Assembly (NCBI GenBank): GCA_009702525.1
Contig: WLHW01000064.1
Coordinates: 1-5,962, forward strand
DNA: 5,962 nt
From: Actinomycetota bacterium
GTDB taxonomy: Bacteria > Actinomycetota > Actinomycetes > Nanopelagicales > Nanopelagicaceae
Reading direction: 5' to 3'
Below, piece by piece: positions 5,886 through 5,962 of the stretch (its first letter is position 1; each line of letters starts with the position of its first letter). The notes beneath the pieces were generated by a model, which was given only the letters and a program-made list of their open reading frames with translations, had not been told where the DNA came from and ran no database searches. The position numbers were made by a program, and so were the translations under genes.

Positions 5886-5928
5886 AGCCCCCGGCACACG
5901 CAGGATCTAACGAAAGCGAGCACGACTC

Positions 5929-5962
5929 ATGGCAAAGCAGATTGCCTTTAATGAAGAAGCAC
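5929..5962 (+). CDS. groL: Chaperonin GroEL, N-terminal fragment
   Basis: The first 11 codons and one further base are present and read MAKQIAFNEEA, the highly conserved start of 60-kDa chaperonins, which form the barrel-shaped ATP-driven protein-folding complex of the cytoplasm. The gene continues past the right edge. Support comes from the CIRCE operator and promoter just upstream. The ribosome binding site is poor (GAAAGCGAG at 5912-5920, 8 nt before the ATG). No groES precedes it, as is usual for the stand-alone groEL2 copy of Actinobacteria, so a groES with or without a second groEL should be elsewhere in the genome. Identity rests on a short N terminus plus regulation, which together are convincing. 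Confidence 0.93.
   Translation, partial: MAKQIAFNEEA

Noticed and set aside
5726..5923. Minus-strand frame of 65 codons across the DUF3263 end and groEL control region.
   Set aside because: It would run through the groEL promoter and CIRCE, and shows no domain or ribosome binding site.

Overview
The window looks like an ordinary chromosomal segment of a streamlined, moderate-to-low-GC actinobacterium. By eye the GC is in the mid-40s percent. The evidence is a DUF3263 gene (an actinobacterial family), an actinobacterial-style type II NADH dehydrogenase, a groEL that opens directly after a HrcA/CIRCE operator without groES in front, and several start codons placed 6-7 nt after a TAnnnT -10 box (leaderless mRNAs, common in Actinobacteria). 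Freshwater Nanopelagicales (acI, 'Ca. Planktophila/Nanopelagicus') would fit the low GC and tight packing, but that placement is an inference.

Layout from left to right: a UUCG-loop hairpin (34-49) abuts tRNA-Thr(UGU) (51-122), and 25 nt later comes a beta-carbonic anhydrase on + (148-660). Its 3' end overlaps by 20 bp a convergent minus-strand pair: an NDH-2 NADH:quinone oxidoreductase (2655-1420) and an alpha/beta hydrolase (1420-641), joined by a TAATG stop/start. Divergent from ndh, only 23 bp away, is a + operon made of an NAD(P)-binding SDR/DUF2867 protein (2679-4160) and a PLP-dependent group II decarboxylase-like enzyme (4153-5499), overlapping by 8 nt. After 39 bp comes DUF3263 (5539-5802). 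A 126-bp intergenic region then carries a clear sigma-A-type promoter and a CIRCE element in front of groEL, whose first 11 codons are inside the window.

How the genes may work together: ndh feeds electrons from NADH to quinone and the hydrolase is probably translated by reinitiation after it. The SDR/decarboxylase pair is translationally coupled, so the two enzymes probably act in one pathway, but its substrate cannot be read from the sequence. The most notable regulatory structure is the ndh/SDR divergent region, where two leaderless -10 boxes overlap on opposite strands, so the two operons probably cannot initiate at the same time. I found no mobile element, CRISPR array, phage gene or toxin-antitoxin-like system. 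There is no gene-free stretch longer than 130 bp.
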